From Beijerinckiaceae bacterium (lineage in GTDB: Bacteria; Pseudomonadota; Alphaproteobacteria; Rhizobiales; Beijerinckiaceae), in the NCBI GenBank assembly GCA_947458675.1, contig CANHAW010000098.1:1-7278 (forward strand): a DNA stretch of 7,278 nucleotides, in the 5' to 3' direction. Positions 5,357 to 7,278 of the stretch are shown in pieces; positions within the stretch are counted from its first letter, which is position 1; each line of letters starts with the position of its first letter. The position numbers and the translations under genes were made by a program. The notes beneath the pieces are model-generated. The model saw only the letters and a list, made by a program, of their open reading frames with translations. It had not been told where the DNA came from and did no database searches.

Positions 5357-5857
5357 TCAGATCGGGCGCAGGGCCAGCATGCGGCCCTCTTTGGGATCGC
5401 GCAGCCAGATGCCATCGGGCTGCCGATCGAAATAGGCCTTGTGGCCTTTGCGCGCCGTGATTGCGAGCCGCCCGCGCTCCACTTGCCAGCCGACGGGATC
5501 GAAGACGACGAGACCCTGATCGCGGCAGGCGGGGGCGAGTTGCGCCTTATTGGTGCCGTTGGGGCCGCGTGCGCTGCCATCGAGCGTGATCATGCATCCG
5601 GTGTCTTTTCCGCCATCGCGCAAGGGCGCATAGCGGCCGGCGGCAGAGCCGCCGCGTGGCGCTGCAGATGCGGGCGGGCTGCTGGTGGCAGCCGTTTCGC
5701 GCGTCTGCGGGCGCTGGATGATCCGATTGTCTTTTTCCGGAGCCAGAGGCGTCGGATCGAGGAAATTGGTCTGGGCAGAGGCGACAGCCGCGCTCAAGCC
5801 TGTCGCCAGAATGGCCAGACCAAGCAGCCGCAGCTTTTGCGCCAACACGCCCCTCAT
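5357..5857 (-). CDS. Secreted protein with Inh/Omp19-type (AprI) beta-barrel domain
   Basis: A 166-residue protein from the ATG at 5857. Residues 1-28 form a signal peptide (hydrophobic LLGLAILATGLSAAVASA, 11-28). A low-complexity Pro/Ala/Ser-rich linker (about 34-75) follows. The C-terminal part (about 76-166) matches the Inh/AprI/Omp19 pattern from memory: CMITLDG (88-94), ACRDQGLVVFDPVGWQVERG (110-129), LAITARKG (131-138) and LRDPKEGRMLALRP (152-165). C88 and C111 probably make the conserved disulfide. Members inhibit metalloproteases or other proteases, or sit in the outer membrane as in Brucella Omp19, but many are uncharacterised. There is no lipobox here, so it should be soluble. The frame extends upstream to 5920, but that would overlap the preceding gene and bury the signal. 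It lies 40 bp after the hydroxyacid dehydrogenase and is probably cotranscribed with it. Confidence 0.82.
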   Translation of the reverse strand: MRGVLAQKLRLLGLAILATGLSAAVASAQTNFLDPTPLAPEKDNRIIQRPQTRETAATSSPPASAAPRGGSAAGRYAPLRDGGKDTGCMITLDGSARGPNGTNKAQLAPACRDQGLVVFDPVGWQVERGRLAITARKGHKAYFDRQPDGIWLRDPKEGRMLALRPI

Positions 5858-5897
5858 TGCCGATGACCCCGCTCGAAGAACCAATATCTTCCGGCTA

Positions 5898-6887
5898 TCA
5901 CCCCTCCTGCCGTCCCGCAAGCGCCGCGCATTCGGGGACAGGTGTCAGCGCCCGGCCGGTTTTTGCGAAGGAATCGACGTTGCCGATGAAAAGCTTGGCC
6001 ATGGCTTCGCGCGTTTCCACACTGGCCGAACCGACATGGGGCAGAAGCGTCACCTGCTCCATGTCCATCAGCGCGGCCGGCACCTGCGGCTCGGCCACAA
6101 AAACATCGAGCCCTGCGCCGGCGATTGTGCCCTTTTGCAAAGCCGCAATCAGCGCCTCGTCATCAATGAGCGATCCGCGCGCGATATTGATCAGGAAGCC
6201 ATTCGGGCCGAGAGCTTCGAGCACGGCAGCATTGACGATATTGCGCGTCTCCGCGCCGCCGGGCGCAGCCACAACGAGAATGTCGCAATGGGCAGCAAGC
6301 TCGCGCGCTGTGGCAAAATAAGGATAGGCCACATCCGCCTGCCGGCTGCGTCCTGAATAAGCGATATGCAATCCGAAGGCTTCGCCGCGCTTGGCAATGG
6401 CCTTGCCGATCCGGCCCAGACCCAGAATGCCCATGGTCTTGTTGCGCAGAGTTGCGGTGAGCGGAAAAGGCGCATCCAGCCATTTTCCGGCGCGCAAATA
6501 GCGCTCGGCTGCCGAGAAGCGGCGCACCGTGTTGAGCACGAGGCCAAAGGCCGTATCGGCTGTTTCATCGGTGAGAACATCGGGCGTATTGGTCACGACA
6601 ATGCCATGCGCGGCGGCCCATTTCGCATCGATCGTGTCATAGCCAACGCCCAGATTGGCGACGAGCTTCAGATTTGGAAATTGCGCCATAAAGGGCCCGT
6701 CGATCATTTTGACGGCGCCATTGGCGAGAATGCCGGCAGATGTCGCAATGGCGGAAATGCGCGGTGCGATCTGCGCCAGAAAGGCCGCTTCATCGGCAGC
6801 CTCCCAAGCCTTGTGAACAATATGACGGGCGGAAAATTCAGCCACGATGGAATCGGAGAGACGCACCGGAATCAGAACTTCAACCAT
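5898..6887 (-). CDS. D-2-hydroxyacid dehydrogenase, glyoxylate/hydroxypyruvate reductase type
   Basis: A 329-residue cytoplasmic enzyme of the D-isomer-specific 2-hydroxyacid dehydrogenase family, which interconverts 2-oxoacids and D-2-hydroxyacids. The cofactor domain has GILGLGRIGKAIAKR (153-167) with G156-x-G158-xx-G161. The strand-2 end reads SGRSRQ (178-183): arginines R180 and R182 replace the acidic residue of NAD-binding members, indicating NADPH. The catalytic triad is complete: R237 in NIARGSLID, E266 in VFVAEP and H284 in LLPHVGSAS. NLGVGYDTID (78-87) is the usual substrate-loop region. Glyoxylate or hydroxypyruvate is the best guess by family, not proven. GGAGAG lies seven bases before the ATG at 6887. 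The gene starts 30 bp after the tricarboxylate-type binding protein, so the pair may couple uptake of a hydroxy- or oxoacid with its reduction or oxidation. Confidence 0.93.
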   Translation of the reverse strand: MVEVLIPVRLSDSIVAEFSARHIVHKAWEAADEAAFLAQIAPRISAIATSAGILANGAVKMIDGPFMAQFPNLKLVANLGVGYDTIDAKWAAAHGIVVTNTPDVLTDETADTAFGLVLNTVRRFSAAERYLRAGKWLDAPFPLTATLRNKTMGILGLGRIGKAIAKRGEAFGLHIAYSGRSRQADVAYPYFATARELAAHCDILVVAAPGGAETRNIVNAAVLEALGPNGFLINIARGSLIDDEALIAALQKGTIAGAGLDVFVAEPQVPAALMDMEQVTLLPHVGSASVETREAMAKLFIGNVDSFAKTGRALTPVPECAALAGRQEG

Positions 6888-6917
6888 GAAACGTCTCTCC
6901 GTCCTTTTGCGAAAGCG

Positions 6918-7278
6918 TCAGTTCTTGGGAATGCCCGCCTTGGTGATCACAGCTTCCCATTTGGCAATATCGGCCTCAAGCTGTGCCTTGAGCTGCTGGG
7001 GCTGGGTTGAGCGCGCCTCAATACCGAGTTCGAGAAGCCTGCGCTTCATCTCGGGCTCGGCCAGCACTTCGGCAAGACCCTTCTGGAGCTTGTCGATCAC
7101 GTCAGCGGGTGTGCCGGCCGGAGCGAACAGGGCATTCCACGAGGTCACGTCATAGCCCGGCACGCCGGCCTCTTGGGCTGTCGGCAGATCGGGCGTGACG
7201 GGCGAGCGCGTCGGACCGGAGGAGGCCAGCGCCCGCACCTGCTTGTCGTCGATCAGGCTCTTCAGCGCCGAATAGGAA
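6918..7278 (-). CDS. Tripartite tricarboxylate transporter (Bug/TctC) solute-binding protein, C-terminal part
   Basis: The last 119 residues of a periplasmic binding protein whose 5' part lies beyond the right edge. The frame is open to 7278; a GTG at 7238 is internal, not the true start, because the family-typical SALKSLIDDKQVRALA runs across it. Hallmarks of the Bug family are LASSGPTRSPVTPDLPTAQE (from residue 16 of the visible part), AGVPGYDVTSWNALFAPAGT and the closing helices with WEAVITKAGIPKN. Bug proteins bind carboxylates, aromatic acids or related small molecules for TctAB membrane proteins, although many genomes carry far more of them than membrane partners. It is first of the visible leftward cluster, 30 bp ahead of the hydroxyacid dehydrogenase. 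Ligand-contact residues lie mostly in the missing part. Confidence 0.9.
   Translation of the reverse strand, partial: SYSALKSLIDDKQVRALASSGPTRSPVTPDLPTAQEAGVPGYDVTSWNALFAPAGTPADVIDKLQKGLAEVLAEPEMKRRLLELGIEARSTQPQQLKAQLEADIAKWEAVITKAGIPKN

Noticed and set aside
5685..7010. Long plus-strand frames (5685-6356 and 6366-7010) opposite the hydroxyacid dehydrogenase
   Set aside because: Both are shadows of a gene with a complete catalytic triad and cofactor motif on the minus strand.

Overview
This 7.3 kb window looks like ordinary chromosomal DNA from an alphaproteobacterium, most likely of the order Hyphomicrobiales (Rhizobiales). That rests on the GC-rich coding sequence, the mix of families (an Inh/Omp19-type periplasmic protein, an RlpA-like double-psi barrel protein, TAXI, DctP and Bug solute-binding proteins) and the short GC-rich intergenic stem-loops. 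It is an inference from gene content, not from a marker gene. No tRNA, rRNA, insertion sequence, phage gene or CRISPR array is visible.

Layout from left to right. (1) A small partial gene runs leftward off the left edge (1-257, minus). It carries a Cys-Pro-rich motif, ECSLPGCPPLET, and is divergent from a zinc-dependent alcohol dehydrogenase (360-1472, plus), which ends at a strong intrinsic terminator (1499-1528). (2) A leftward cluster follows: a TAXI-type TRAP solute-binding protein (3604-2483), a membrane-anchored protein with a C-terminal helical, TPR/Sel1-like part (2472-1831) and a tiny secreted protein with three copies of an L-[IV]-P-[AT]-P-Y-P motif (1787-1527). (3) A 183 bp divergent intergenic region holds two adjacent stem-loops. 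Beyond it lies a DctP-type TRAP solute-binding protein with a Tat-like signal (3788-4801, plus), which ends near a perfect 10 bp inverted repeat (4821-4846). (4) A second leftward cluster reads from the right edge: the C-terminal part of a tripartite tricarboxylate transporter (Bug/TctC) solute-binding protein (7278-6918), a D-2-hydroxyacid dehydrogenase of glyoxylate/hydroxypyruvate reductase type (6887-5898), a secreted Inh/Omp19-domain protein (5857-5357) and an RlpA-like septal/cell-wall protein with a TTG start (5241-4855).

The common theme is the cell envelope and uptake of organic acids. Three periplasmic binding proteins from three unrelated transporter families occur within 5 kb, yet no membrane subunit of a TRAP or TTT transporter is present in the window. 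Two oxidoreductases (Zn-alcohol dehydrogenase and 2-hydroxyacid dehydrogenase) could process imported hydroxy- or oxo-acids. Four of the remaining products are exported or membrane-anchored proteins. I do not see a clear novel defence or mobile system. The most unusual items are the triple-motif secreted peptide and its operon, the structured divergent leader at 3634-3697, and the concentration of orphan binding proteins.
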